Source: Hyphomicrobium_A sp963726795
GTDB taxonomy: Bacteria; Pseudomonadota; Alphaproteobacteria; Rhizobiales; Hyphomicrobiaceae
DNA length: 64,000 nt
Direction: 5' to 3'
Assembly: GCA_963726795.1 (NCBI GenBank)
Contig: CAVSDD010000005.1
Location: forward strand, 1 to 64,000
Below, piece after piece: positions 1-8,776 of this stretch. Positions within the stretch are counted from its first letter, which is position 1. Each line of letters starts with the position of its first letter. Below the pieces are notes generated by a model. The model saw only the letters and a list, made by a program, of their open reading frames with translations. It was not told the DNA's origin and searched no databases. A program made the translations under genes and the position numbers.

Positions 1-1
1 C

Positions 2-1426
2 ATTGTTATCATTGGGCTGTTTGCGGCTCAGTCGCATGGCACGGCCAAGGTTGCCGCCTTCTTCGGTCCCATCACGGTCGTGTGGTTCATCGTGCTGGCG
101 CTCGGCGGGATCGTGCATGTGTTCATGAACCCCGAAGTGCTGGTAGCGATCAATCCCTGGTACGGGATCGGCTTCCTCGTGCGCCACGGGCTGATCGGCC
201 TCACGGTTTTGGGCCTTGTGTTCCTCGCAGTCACGGGTGCCGAGGCGCTGTACGCCGACCTTGGCCACTTCGGACGCAAGCCGATCCAGACGGCGTGGTT
301 CGGGCTGATATTGCCCGCGCTCACACTCAACTACTTCGGCCAGGGTGCGCTGGTGCTTGCCCATCCCGAGGCAATCGAGAATCCGTTCTATCTTCTCTAT
401 CCGGACTGGGCGCTGGTCCCGATGGTGATCCTCGCCACGGCCGCGACGATCATCGCGAGCCAGGCGGTGATCACGGGCGCGTTCTCGCTCACGAGCCAGG
501 CGATGCAACTCGGACTGCTGCCGCGGCTCGGCGTCACGCACACATCGGAATCTGTCTCCGGGCAGATCTACATGCCGCGCGTCAACTGGCTGCTGCTCGT
601 GGGCGTTCTGTTCGTCGTGGTGATCTTCAAGTCGTCCACGAACCTCGCGGCGGCCTACGGTTTGTCGGTGACCGCCGCGATGGTCATCGACACGCTCATG
701 GCGTTCTTCGTCATCTGGCAGTACTGGAAATGGCCGCTCTGGCGCACGGTGATCATCATCATCCCGCTGCTGTTCCTCGAGCAGGCGTTCCTGACCGCGA
801 ACTTCCTCAAGGTGTTCGAGGGCGGCTGGGTGCCGCTTTCGCTTGCGGCCTGCGTCGGCCTCGTCATGATCACGTGGGTGCGAGGCTCGCGGCTTCTCGC
901 CAAGCAGACGCGCAAGAACGAGGCGGACCTCGACTGGCTCCTGCGCCGGCTCGAAGCCAAGCCGCCGCATCGCGTGCCCGGAACGGCGGTGTTCTTCACC
1001 GCAAATCCCACGGGTGCACCGACCGCCCTCATGCACAACCTGAAGCACAACCGCGTGCTGCATGAGCGCAACATCATTCTGTCGATCCGCTCCGAGGAAA
1101 CTCCTCGTGTGCCGCGCTACGAACGCGTCACGGTTGAGCGCATCACCGACAGCTTCATACGGGTCGTTGCCCGCTACGGCTTCATGGAGACGCCGAGCGT
1201 GCCGAAGATCTTCGAGCAGTGCCGGCGCAAGGATCTCAAGGTCGACATGAGCGCGACATCCTTCTTCCTCTCACGCCGCAATTTGAAGCCGACGCCCAAG
1301 TCCGAGATGCCGCTGTGGCAGGACCGGCTGTTCGTGGCGCTGGCCCGCAGCGCCCAGGACGCCACGACCTACTTCCAGATTCCGACCGACCGCGTGGTCG
1401 AGGTCGGCACCCAGGTCGCGATCTGA
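2..1426 (+). CDS. kup: Kup/TrkD potassium uptake transporter, 5' truncated by the window
   Basis: Inner-membrane K+ transporter of the KUP/HAK/KT family (K+/H+ symport in characterised members). The frame is open from base 2, and codons before the first ATG at 80 already read as family sequence (IVIIGLFAAQSHGTAKV), so the true start lies upstream of the window. Conserved features include the FGP-W stretch, ITGAFSLTSQAMQLG and a run of hydrophobic helices up to about codon 300. A hydrophilic C-terminal cytosolic domain of about 170 residues follows (TAVFFTANPTGAPTALMHNLKHN), as usual for Kup. The next gene starts 81 bases after the stop. Family call is secure; only the N-terminus is missing. 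Confidence 0.95.
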   Translation: MVIIGLFAAQSHGTAKVAAFFGPITVVWFIVLALGGIVHVFMNPEVLVAINPWYGIGFLVRHGLIGLTVLGLVFLAVTGAEALYADLGHFGRKPIQTAWFGLILPALTLNYFGQGALVLAHPEAIENPFYLLYPDWALVPMVILATAATIIASQAVITGAFSLTSQAMQLGLLPRLGVTHTSESVSGQIYMPRVNWLLLVGVLFVVVIFKSSTNLAAAYGLSVTAAMVIDTLMAFFVIWQYWKWPLWRTVIIIIPLLFLEQAFLTANFLKVFEGGWVPLSLAACVGLVMITWVRGSRLLAKQTRKNEADLDWLLRRLEAKPPHRVPGTAVFFTANPTGAPTALMHNLKHNRVLHERNIILSIRSEETPRVPRYERVTVERITDSFIRVVARYGFMETPSVPKIFEQCRRKDLKVDMSATSFFLSRRNLKPTPKSEMPLWQDRLFVALARSAQDATTYFQIPTDRVVEVGTQVAI

Positions 1427-1507
1427 GGCTGTGAGCCTTGCCGCTAGGCGTCCGGCCTCCGATATGCGCGAGGGTGCGGTCGAGCGGGCCGCTGGAGACC
1501 AGCAGCG

Positions 1508-2872
1508 ATGTCGGACGAGGAAAACCGGTTCTCGGCAAGGGCCGCGCGTTACGCCCGCGTCGGCGGCAACCTCGGCGTGATGGCTGCGCGTGCGGCGGGC
1601 GGGCGGCTCTTTGGCATCGAGCAGGACCCAGCTCGCACCGCTGCGGAACTTGCTGCGGCACTTGGCGGCCTCAAGGGGCCGCTGATGAAGGTCGCGCAGC
1701 TGCTGGCGACAATTCCCGAAGCGCTGCCGCCAGAGTACGCGCGCGAGCTAGCGCAATTGCAGTCGGCGGCGCCGCCCATGGGACCCTCGTTCGTGCAGCG
1801 ACGCATGCAGGCAGAGCTCGGCCCGAGCTGGCGCGAGCGGTTCGCAAGTTTTAAATCGCAAGCCTCCGCCTCGGCATCGTTGGGACAGGTGCACAAAGCG
1901 GTAGCGCGCGATGGACGCGCACTCGCGGTCAAGCTGCAGTACCCGGACATGTTGTCTGCGGTCGAGGCCGATCTCACCCAGCTCAAGGCGGTATTCGCCG
2001 TGCACGCGCGGATGAACCCGGCGGTTCAGACTGACGCGATCCTGCAGGAGATAACCGCTCGGCTGCGCGAGGAGCTCGACTACGAGCTCGAAGCGCACCA
2101 CATGCGCCTGTACGGATCGATCTTTGCAAACGATGCGCGCATTCGCGTGCCCGAAGGGTTGCCTGACATTTCGACGAAACGTCTCCTCTCCATGACTTGG
2201 CTCGAGGGCCGACCACTGCTCGACTACAAGTCGGCGCCCCTGGAGCAGCGCAATGCCATCGCGCGAGCCATGTTCCGCGCGTGGTGGTTCCCGTTCAGCC
2301 ACTACGGCGTCATCCATGGCGATCCGCACCTGGGCAACTACACTGTTTTCGAGCGCGACGGTGAGGCGGCCGGGATCAACCTGCTCGACTACGGCTGCAT
2401 CCGAACATTTCCCGTTCCGTTCGTGCAGGGCGTGATCGACCTCTACAACGGACTGCTGACCGGCAACCGCGATCTCATCGTCAGCGCCTATGAGACATGG
2501 GGCTTCCGCGGCCTGTCCAACGAGCTGATCGAAGCCATGAACATTTGGGCGCAGTTCATCTACGGGCCGCTCCTCGTCGACCGTGAGCGCTCCATCGCGG
2601 AGGGCACCACGCCCGGCGAGTACGGCCGCAAGGAGGCCTTCAGCGTGCACAAGATCCTGCGCGAAAAGGGGCCCGTGCGCGTGCCGCGCGAGTTCGTGTT
2701 CATGGATCGAGCCGCGATCGGGCTAGGCGGGGTGTTCCTGCATCTCGACGCCCGCCAGAACTGGTATCGCTTGTTCAACGAGCAGATCGAGGGATTTCGC
2801 TCGGCCGAGGTGGCCGCCCGCCAGCGCGACGCATTCGCATCCGCCGGCGTGCCGCTGCCTGATGTCGCATAG
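1508..2872 (+). CDS. ABC1/AarF/UbiB family atypical kinase
   Basis: 454-residue protein kinase-like fold of the ABC1 (ADCK/UbiB) family, linked to ubiquinone biosynthesis or lipid homeostasis in characterised members. Visible motifs are the N-terminal extension KGPLMKVAQLLATIPEALP (counterpart of KxGQ, here KVAQ), the Ala-rich loop ASASASLGQVHKA that replaces the P-loop, invariant Lys in ALAVKLQYP, the catalytic loop HGDPHLGNY and the metal-binding DYG (LLDYGCIR). There is no long hydrophobic C-terminal segment, unlike UbiB itself, so a soluble or peripheral kinase is more likely. It follows kup on the same strand. The KVAQ variant of KxGQ is slightly unusual. The substrate is unknown. Confidence 0.88.
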   Translation: MSDEENRFSARAARYARVGGNLGVMAARAAGGRLFGIEQDPARTAAELAAALGGLKGPLMKVAQLLATIPEALPPEYARELAQLQSAAPPMGPSFVQRRMQAELGPSWRERFASFKSQASASASLGQVHKAVARDGRALAVKLQYPDMLSAVEADLTQLKAVFAVHARMNPAVQTDAILQEITARLREELDYELEAHHMRLYGSIFANDARIRVPEGLPDISTKRLLSMTWLEGRPLLDYKSAPLEQRNAIARAMFRAWWFPFSHYGVIHGDPHLGNYTVFERDGEAAGINLLDYGCIRTFPVPFVQGVIDLYNGLLTGNRDLIVSAYETWGFRGLSNELIEAMNIWAQFIYGPLLVDRERSIAEGTTPGEYGRKEAFSVHKILREKGPVRVPREFVFMDRAAIGLGGVFLHLDARQNWYRLFNEQIEGFRSAEVAARQRDAFASAGVPLPDVA

Positions 2873-3060
2873 CGGCCTGTGCCGGCTCTGCGTGCCGCGT
2901 TTCCGGCGTCTTTCTGCGGCATTGCGGCTCCATGGCGAAACGGCAACAGGCGGGGGACAGCTTCGAACGCGCCATGGTTCGCCTCGACCGCTCTGCTAGA
3001 AGTAGCGGTCGAACCCGGCAGTCGTAGAGCGCGTGCCGCTGCATGCTCCAAGGGAACTTC

Positions 3061-5388
3061 ATGCTCGAAGCTTGGCTGCGCGCCAGATCGTCCGTTCTTA
3101 ACTCGGTGTCGCGCGCCCGAAGCTACATCGCGGGCCATAGTGCCTTGTGCGGCGGAGGTGCGGCGCTGCTTGCGATGGGCCTCGTCGTCTACGCGTGCAC
3201 GGGTCCTGCCGGCGTCGATGAAGCGGAAGCCTCTCAGCCGCCCGTCACGATCAAGGTCCTGATCAACTCCAAGTCGGATGCCTGCTTTGATTCAGGTAAC
3301 CTCGATGCAACCCGAAAGCTCGCGCACCAGGAGCAGTTGAGGATCAACGAGCAGGGTGGCATCGCCGGGCGCCGGCTCAAGCTCGAATTCCTCGACGACA
3401 AGCGCGACCCGCAGCAGACGGTCGCCAACGTGCGCTCGGCCGTCGAGGATCCGCGCACCATAGCGCTGGTCGGATTGTCGAACGCCGACCGCGCGAAAGC
3501 CGCGTTCGACGCGGTCGGCGGCGACATCAAGAACAGCCAGATCCCGTTCGTGTCGGACCTCTCGGTCAACAGCATCTTCGCCGACTACCCCAACGTGTTC
3601 ACGACGCGCGCGTCGCAGGACGACGAGCGCCTCCCTGTGCTCATCCAGTTTGCCAAACAGATCGGCACCGCGCGGCCGGCTTTCGTCGGCGTCGCCGACA
3701 ACGTGTTCAGTTCGACGCTTGCCGACGGCTTGAAGTCCGCGCTGACCGCAACACCTTTGGTGAGCGATCGCCGTGTCGTCCAGAAGGATGGCAAGATCGA
3801 TCCCACGGAGATCGATGCCGCCGTCGAGGACCTGAAAAAGCAGAACCCCGATCTGCTTTTCATCACGATCGGCTCCAGTCGGCTTGCCGACTTCATGAAG
3901 CGCATGATCGCCGCCAAGGTCACGCCGGGTCTGTTCATTTCCGGCCGCATCGATGCGTTGCCGCCCGAGGTCACCAGCGCCTACCCGGCGCCGATCTATC
4001 AGGTCGCCTGGGACGATCTGCCGGAGGTCTACAGCGACCGGCTGCGGCGCGCGATCTCGGTTTCGACACCCGAGAATTGGTTGTTCGGCGGCGGCAAGAA
4101 CCCGAACGCGCCCGGATGGGCGACGGGGGAATGCAAGGAAAACCCGGACGGTGAGGACATCGATCCGCTGTCGAAGCGCAATCTGCGCGCCATCAGCGCG
4201 GGCGGCCAGGTCGCCGACATGATCGGGCTCATCGCCGCAGCGGCGCGCACGGGAGGGACTACCTCAGGCGTCGTGCAATTGCGCAACCATATCGTGCAGC
4301 AGCTCAAGACCGGCTTTGCGTCGGGCCAGGGGAGCTACAAGGGCCGCTTCGACAACTGGTCGTTCAGGCCGGCCACGCGCGCAGCCGCGCGCACGCCGTT
4401 CGTCGTTCAGCTCACCCATGAGCTGGGCCGCACGCAGCTTGCGCCCGTCCAGTTCGTGCGCCTGAGGAACGACACGTTGCGCACGATGAACACCCTCTAC
4501 CTCGACCTCGATCTGGTGCGCGCGTTCGGCATCGACGACAACGGCAAGTCGTTCTTCGCGGAGTTCTATTTGTCGATCCATGACGACGGCAAGGGCGTCT
4601 CGATCGACCAGCTCGATTTCTCGAACGCGTACCTCGATCCCAAGACCAACGATCGCCAGCTCACGATCCGCACCTTGAACAACGGCGGCAAGAGCGACGC
4701 CTATCCCGACAATGTAAAAATCTATCAGGTCTCCGGACAGTTCAGCTTCGAGCCCAAGCTCGCGAACTATCCCTTCGATACGCAGAAGTTCACGATCGAC
4801 ATCAAGCCCAAGCGCGGCGATGCGCCGTTCATCGTGCAGCCACCACCGCCGGCGCTGCGCGATGCGGCCGTCATCGCCGACGGCTGGCTGCCGCAGGAGC
4901 AATACGTCGGGTATGACGAGGACTTCGTTCCCGCGACCGACGCGCGGAACCACTCGACCAGCGTCGTGCCGTTCTACCGGGCGACGTTCGTCTGGCTGAT
5001 GACGCGGCAGACGACCGACTATTTCCTGCGCGTCGTGGTGCCGCTCACGTTCATCCTGATCGTCGCCTACCTGTCGATCTTCATTCCGAAGATGCATTTC
5101 GAGGCGATCGTGACGATTCAGGTCACCGCACTTCTGTCGGCGGTTGCACTCTATCTTGCGCTGCCCAAGATCGATGCCGACACCACGACGTTGTCCGACC
5201 GGATCTTCCTGTTCACGTACATGGCGGTGAGCCTGATGATCGCCATTTCCATCATGCGCATAAATCCCTTCATCGCATCGCGGACTTGGCTGCGCACCCT
5301 GCTCGGCGGCCTGCACATCATCCTGCTGCCGGTGATGGGCCTCGCCATGGCCATCTACATCTACCAGTTGAGCACCACCGCGGTCTGA
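3061..5388 (+). CDS. Periplasmic solute-binding domain fused to a pentameric ligand-gated ion channel
   Basis: 775 residues from ATG 3061, chosen because AAGGGA lies 5 bases upstream; an in-frame ATG at 3043 has no ribosome site. Order: N-terminal signal/anchor helix (about 31-47); a type I periplasmic-binding-protein domain of the Leu/Ile/Val type (about 62-445, with INEQGGIAGRRLKLEFLDD); a beta-rich channel extracellular domain (about 460-645) with the Pro-loop core YPFDTQ at 570-575; and four helices M1 654-674, M2 680-702, M3 711-732, M4 746-768. M2 aligns with the GLIC pore without gaps: Glu681 at -2', Thr685 2', Thr689 6', Leu692 9', Ala696 13', Leu699 16'. There is no Cys-loop disulfide, as in other bacterial members. 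A Glu at the cytoplasmic mouth suggests cation selectivity (inference). The ligand is unknown and neighbours give no clear hint. Confidence 0.9.
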   Translation: MLEAWLRARSSVLNSVSRARSYIAGHSALCGGGAALLAMGLVVYACTGPAGVDEAEASQPPVTIKVLINSKSDACFDSGNLDATRKLAHQEQLRINEQGGIAGRRLKLEFLDDKRDPQQTVANVRSAVEDPRTIALVGLSNADRAKAAFDAVGGDIKNSQIPFVSDLSVNSIFADYPNVFTTRASQDDERLPVLIQFAKQIGTARPAFVGVADNVFSSTLADGLKSALTATPLVSDRRVVQKDGKIDPTEIDAAVEDLKKQNPDLLFITIGSSRLADFMKRMIAAKVTPGLFISGRIDALPPEVTSAYPAPIYQVAWDDLPEVYSDRLRRAISVSTPENWLFGGGKNPNAPGWATGECKENPDGEDIDPLSKRNLRAISAGGQVADMIGLIAAAARTGGTTSGVVQLRNHIVQQLKTGFASGQGSYKGRFDNWSFRPATRAAARTPFVVQLTHELGRTQLAPVQFVRLRNDTLRTMNTLYLDLDLVRAFGIDDNGKSFFAEFYLSIHDDGKGVSIDQLDFSNAYLDPKTNDRQLTIRTLNNGGKSDAYPDNVKIYQVSGQFSFEPKLANYPFDTQKFTIDIKPKRGDAPFIVQPPPPALRDAAVIADGWLPQEQYVGYDEDFVPATDARNHSTSVVPFYRATFVWLMTRQTTDYFLRVVVPLTFILIVAYLSIFIPKMHFEAIVTIQVTALLSAVALYLALPKIDADTTTLSDRIFLFTYMAVSLMIAISIMRINPFIASRTWLRTLLGGLHIILLPVMGLAMAIYIYQLSTTAV

Positions 5389-5501
5389 GCGGGTCTAGGG
5401 CGACGGGCCCTTGCCGAGCCTGTGCCGCGGCCGCTGAGGCCGAGCGCACGCGACCAGCGCTGGCGGCGCTGGATCGCATCGGTCCCGAGACATTGCGCAA
5501 G

Positions 5502-5533
5502 AAAAAGCCCTGCCAGCACGAGGCGGGCAGGGC
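5502..5533 (-). terminator. Rho-independent terminator for the minus-strand hydrolase
   Basis: GCCCTGCC (5507-5514) pairs with GGCAGGGC (5526-5533); on the minus strand the stem is followed by five T (plus-strand A at 5502-5506). It sits about 55 bases beyond the stop of the minus-strand hydrolase. A second short palindrome, CCCGTCC/GGACGGG, lies just inside at about 5553-5571. Confidence 0.7.
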
Positions 5534-5586
5534 AAGTTTGCCGGAAACAGTCCCCGTCCGGAGAGGACGGGAACTCGGAGGAAAAG

Positions 5587-6755
5587 TTACTTGTCCAGTT
5601 TCGCGGTCTTCAGGAACTTCTCGAGAAGCGCGAAGACCTTGTCGTTGTCCATGTCCATGAACGGGATGTGCGTGCTTCCTGTCAGGCCAGCGTCGGTGCC
5701 AAGCTTCACACTTCGGCGTGGCCACCCAGATTGTAGAGTGCCGAGTACTTGTTGAGCAGCTGAGCGCACAGGCGAGACTGCATGACGTACGTGTAGCTCT
5801 CTGCTCTGTGGTCGCCCCAGACGAACTGGATATTCAGTCTCGCAATCTTCTTGAAGTCGTCGATGGAGACGCCCAGCGGTCCGAAGGCGCAGGCCGCCGT
5901 TGGGCTCGTGCAGATCGTAACGCCGGCAGCTGCAACGTCCGGGTCGCCGATCGGGAACACGTAGCCGATGCTCTCGTAGGTGACGATGCCCTTGATGTTG
6001 CTGCCGGTCGTCTTGGCCGTCGTCTTCATGGCGCGAAGGCCGCCGGCGGAGTTCGTCAGGTAGACGATTTGGTTGCCGAGCCGGCCGAGTCGGCTGCGAT
6101 GGCTGCCGCATCCGTCTCGATCTCGATGTTCTTCTCGATGTCGAACTCGTCATAGCGAGAGCCGGTCGCGTTCCACCAATAGTCGACATAGTTCGGCGAA
6201 TTGATCGGGAACTGCTCGCCGGGCCACCATTCGGCCGGCGTCGGTACCTGTCCGACAGGAATCGCGGGGCCGAAGTTCCAGGCGGTGAAATTGCCCTGGT
6301 CGCGAGCCGAAGGCGTGTAGGTTACAGTCTCGCAGCTCCAGTTGGCGCGACCGACGCGCGGGCCGTCCCAGATGAAGGTCGGGTTGCCGCGGCGCAGCAG
6401 CATGTCCTTGTAGCCCGGGCCACCGTCCCAGCGGTTCTGCCAAACCTGCGCGCTCGAGCTGTGCCACAGCACGATGCTCGTCGTCTTCGGGTTCTTCGGA
6501 TAGAAATACTCGACGTATCCGTGATCGCAGGACAGCGTCCGATTTGGGACTGGCAGGCCAGTCGACGGGCTGTTGAACGTCTGATGGTAACCGCCGATGA
6601 TGAACCCGCCCGAGCTGGTGAGCGTGTACGGGTCCAGCGGAACGGTCTGTGTCGGGACGCCCTGAGATTGCGCAAACGCGGGCGAGGCTGCGGCGATCGA
6701 GAATCGCGGCAAGTGACAGCCGTCGCTTCGATAGAATACTGGTCTTTTCGTTCAT
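5587..6755 (-). pseudogene. Secreted alpha/beta hydrolase (esterase/lipase-like), reading frame broken three times
   Basis: Pieces of one exported hydrolase lie in different frames of the minus strand. The N-terminus starts at 6755 (MNEKTSILSKRRLSLAAIL) and joins IAAASPAFAQ to complete a signal peptide after a shift near 6700. The body runs with GGPGYKDMLLRRG and FIWDGPRVGRANW. After a second shift near 6085-6105 comes the nucleophile elbow VYLTNSAGG. A third shift near 5712 restores GSTHIPFMDMDNDK, likely holding the catalytic His, and the C-terminus at 5587. Both sides of each break look like good family sequence. Total length is 1169 bases, about 389 residues. It is either a fresh pseudogene or damaged by sequencing errors. 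An AraC regulator lies upstream on the same strand. Confidence 0.7.
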
Positions 6756-7028
6756 TGTTTCATCCCCATCTACTTGTTCTTTCACACGAGGCGAGCATCC
6801 CTACTTTCGTATAAGTCGGGAGCGGCTCTCGCCCATCGCGGTAGTACGCGAGTTGCAGGGACGAACTACAATCATCCTGCGCTTTGAGCACGATCCTGCT
6901 CGATCGGGAAAAATTTTGATGCGGCGCTGCACAACTGCGCGCGCGTAATTTCTAACGGTGCGGACGCGCGTCAGCGGGTGCTCTTTGATGGAGAGTTAGC
7001 GCGCGTCGTTGTCACAAAACTCGTTGCG

Positions 7029-7913
7029 CTAGAAGCCGGCCCTGTACTGCTTGGGCGTCACGCCGGTGAACTGGCGGAAGACCTTCACGAAGTGGCTCTG
7101 GCTGGCGAAGCCGAAGGCCATCGCGACCTGGCTGGCGGACAACTCTCTATCCTTGAGCATCGTGCGCGCCTCGTCGATGCGCTCCTGCATCACGAAGCGA
7201 TACGGCGTGACGCCGAACGATGCCTTGAACATGCGGGCGAAGTGCGAGGGGCTCAGCTGTACGAGATCCGCCAGCTCTTTGATGGAGATGTTGCCGCTCA
7301 GGTTTGCGCGCACATAGGTGACGATGGCGCGCTTCTGCGCGGGCGAGAAGGTGGAGGCACTGTCGTCCACGTGCTGCGGCGTGGCGTAGCTGCCGGCGAG
7401 GTAAGCCAGCAGGGCCAGCGAGATCGCTTCTCCATACAGCCGGCCGGAACTGCACCCGCCTCTGACCTCCTCCGACATTGCCGACATCAGCGTGGCGAGG
7501 CGGCAATCGTCTGCGACCTGGGCGGTGCCGAGAGCCTTGTCGATGGTGAGGACGTGGTCGGGCGCGATGTCCTGCAATTTCGAGTTATCGAGCTGAAGCA
7601 GCATCGTTGGAATCGGATTGCTCGGGATGCAGCACTGGATCTCCACGTCGCGGCGAATGATGGAGACGGTTCCGGTCTGAACGTAGTCGTTGCGCCACGT
7701 GCCGCGATGTTTCCAATTGAGTGACCCACCGCCTCCAGTGACGAACAACAACGTAGTCTTGGACCAGGAGTGGCTACCGAGCGGCTCGCCGGGACCGTTA
7801 GCCTCCTCGAAGCTGTAGCCCGCCCACGGGTGATCGACGGAGGTCACTTCAGGCGCGGCGAAAAACGGGACGCACCGCCCGTTCGTAATCAGCTGGATGC
7901 GGGATGAGCTCAC
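7029..7913 (-). CDS. AraC family transcriptional regulator
   Basis: 294 residues. The C-terminal third (about 190-294) is a typical AraC/XylS double helix-turn-helix: ISIKELADLVQLSPSHFARMFK, then the second helix pair ending SQSHFVKVFRQFTGVTPKQYR. The N-terminal part has no recognisable sugar-binding cupin motif, so the inducer is unknown. The gene reads toward the broken secreted hydrolase with a 270-base gap, so regulation of that gene is possible but unproven. Members usually activate a neighbouring promoter on sensing a small molecule. Confidence 0.92.
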   Translation of the reverse strand: MSSSRIQLITNGRCVPFFAAPEVTSVDHPWAGYSFEEANGPGEPLGSHSWSKTTLLFVTGGGGSLNWKHRGTWRNDYVQTGTVSIIRRDVEIQCCIPSNPIPTMLLQLDNSKLQDIAPDHVLTIDKALGTAQVADDCRLATLMSAMSEEVRGGCSSGRLYGEAISLALLAYLAGSYATPQHVDDSASTFSPAQKRAIVTYVRANLSGNISIKELADLVQLSPSHFARMFKASFGVTPYRFVMQERIDEARTMLKDRELSASQVAMAFGFASQSHFVKVFRQFTGVTPKQYRAGF

Positions 7914-8544
7914 GCTTCTTATTCCCCTGCGTCAGGTCGCCGCTGCCAAACTGCGCGTTAACCGGGGGGGCGGTCTTTGCATAGAGCGAACTGGTTGGGG
8001 CTGGAGCGAACTGACATTTTTGAGTGTGGCCAGAAAGCCGAATTGCTCGGTTTTTAAGCAGCTTAGTGGTGTGTTTGCTGATGATCGCCACGCTGATAAT
8101 GGTCTAACGTCTTGGCGCATAACTAGGAGCAGAGCGAACTCCATCCGCACTTGATCGTCAGGTGAATTCGCGGTCCCTAGCCAGGGCCGGACCGCCAACG
8201 CGAAAGCTCGCGGCGCCGAAAGAAGCGACTAGCCCGCGCGTCTTGCGGGGGAGGCGAGCGAGCTTGGCGGCGCGAAATTCCGGGACGCGCCGGCACACCA
8301 ACGGAGGAGCGCACACTTTGCTGGCCTGCACGGTTGCGAAGATTTGAGGTGAGAGCCATTCGCGAGCCAGTCCACCGGTCGTACGTCGGCCGATTGATAT
8401 CGACTGACCCAACCTCGCGCTTTGCTGGCCGGCCGAGCGGCTGCTTTGGCCCAAGTTTCTCTATGCGTGCCGCATCGGCTTGATAGCTGCGTTGCGTTGG
8501 GGTAACACCAGCCTAAAGACGGCAAACCCGATGGGAGGGGACGA
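7914..8544. other. 631-base region without a convincing gene
   Basis: Lies between the AraC start (minus strand) and the oxidase subunit IV gene. Open frames of 60-98 codons occur on both strands around 8158-8525. Their translations are Arg/Ser/Ala-rich without domain-like pattern or ribosome sites, and they overlap each other, as expected from GC-rich noncoding DNA. The part near 7920-8150 is less GC-rich and probably holds the AraC promoter. Confidence 0.5.
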
Positions 8545-8685
8545 GTGATTGATATGACGGGCGGCCATCCGGCTATGGACTACGCCGCACACGAGGGCAC
8601 CTATAAGCAGTTCCTGCTGCTCACCAAGGTGATGATCGTATTCCTCGTCCTGCTGCTCTCCGGCATGGCATACTTTCTGGTCTGA
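8545..8685 (+). CDS. aa3-type cytochrome c oxidase subunit IV (small alphaproteobacterial type)
   Basis: 46-residue protein with a soluble N-terminus (GHPAMDYAAHEGTYKQFLLL) and one C-terminal membrane helix (about 26-46). This is the layout of the small subunit IV of alphaproteobacterial aa3 oxidases, which typically carry MDYxxHExTY before the helix. GTG at 8545 is preferred because GGAGG lies 6 bases upstream; an in-frame ATG at 8554 is the alternative. It directly precedes the pnt genes, a linkage common in Hyphomicrobiales. The rest of the oxidase is not in the window. Confidence 0.78.
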   Translation: MIDMTGGHPAMDYAAHEGTYKQFLLLTKVMIVFLVLLLSGMAYFLV

Positions 8686-8776
8686 GGCTTCAGGGCCGGG
8701 TCGGTGCCGGGCGCTCGCATAGGTGCGTAGCGCCTTAGCTGCTCCTGATGTCGGCGAGCCCTCCGCACAATCGGTA

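Noticed and set aside
4264..5316. 350-codon open frame antisense to the binding-protein/channel fusion
   Set aside because: Composition typical of antisense shadow (many Glu/Arg/Asp/Val); no start signal; the sense strand encodes clear domains.
5553..5571. Second hairpin after the hydrolase as a separate terminator
   Set aside because: Short stem with no T-run; the stronger terminator at 5502-5533 suffices.
8158..8525. Overlapping 60-98 codon frames on both strands
   Set aside because: Mutually overlapping, Arg/Ser/Ala-rich, no ribosome sites, no domain-like pattern.
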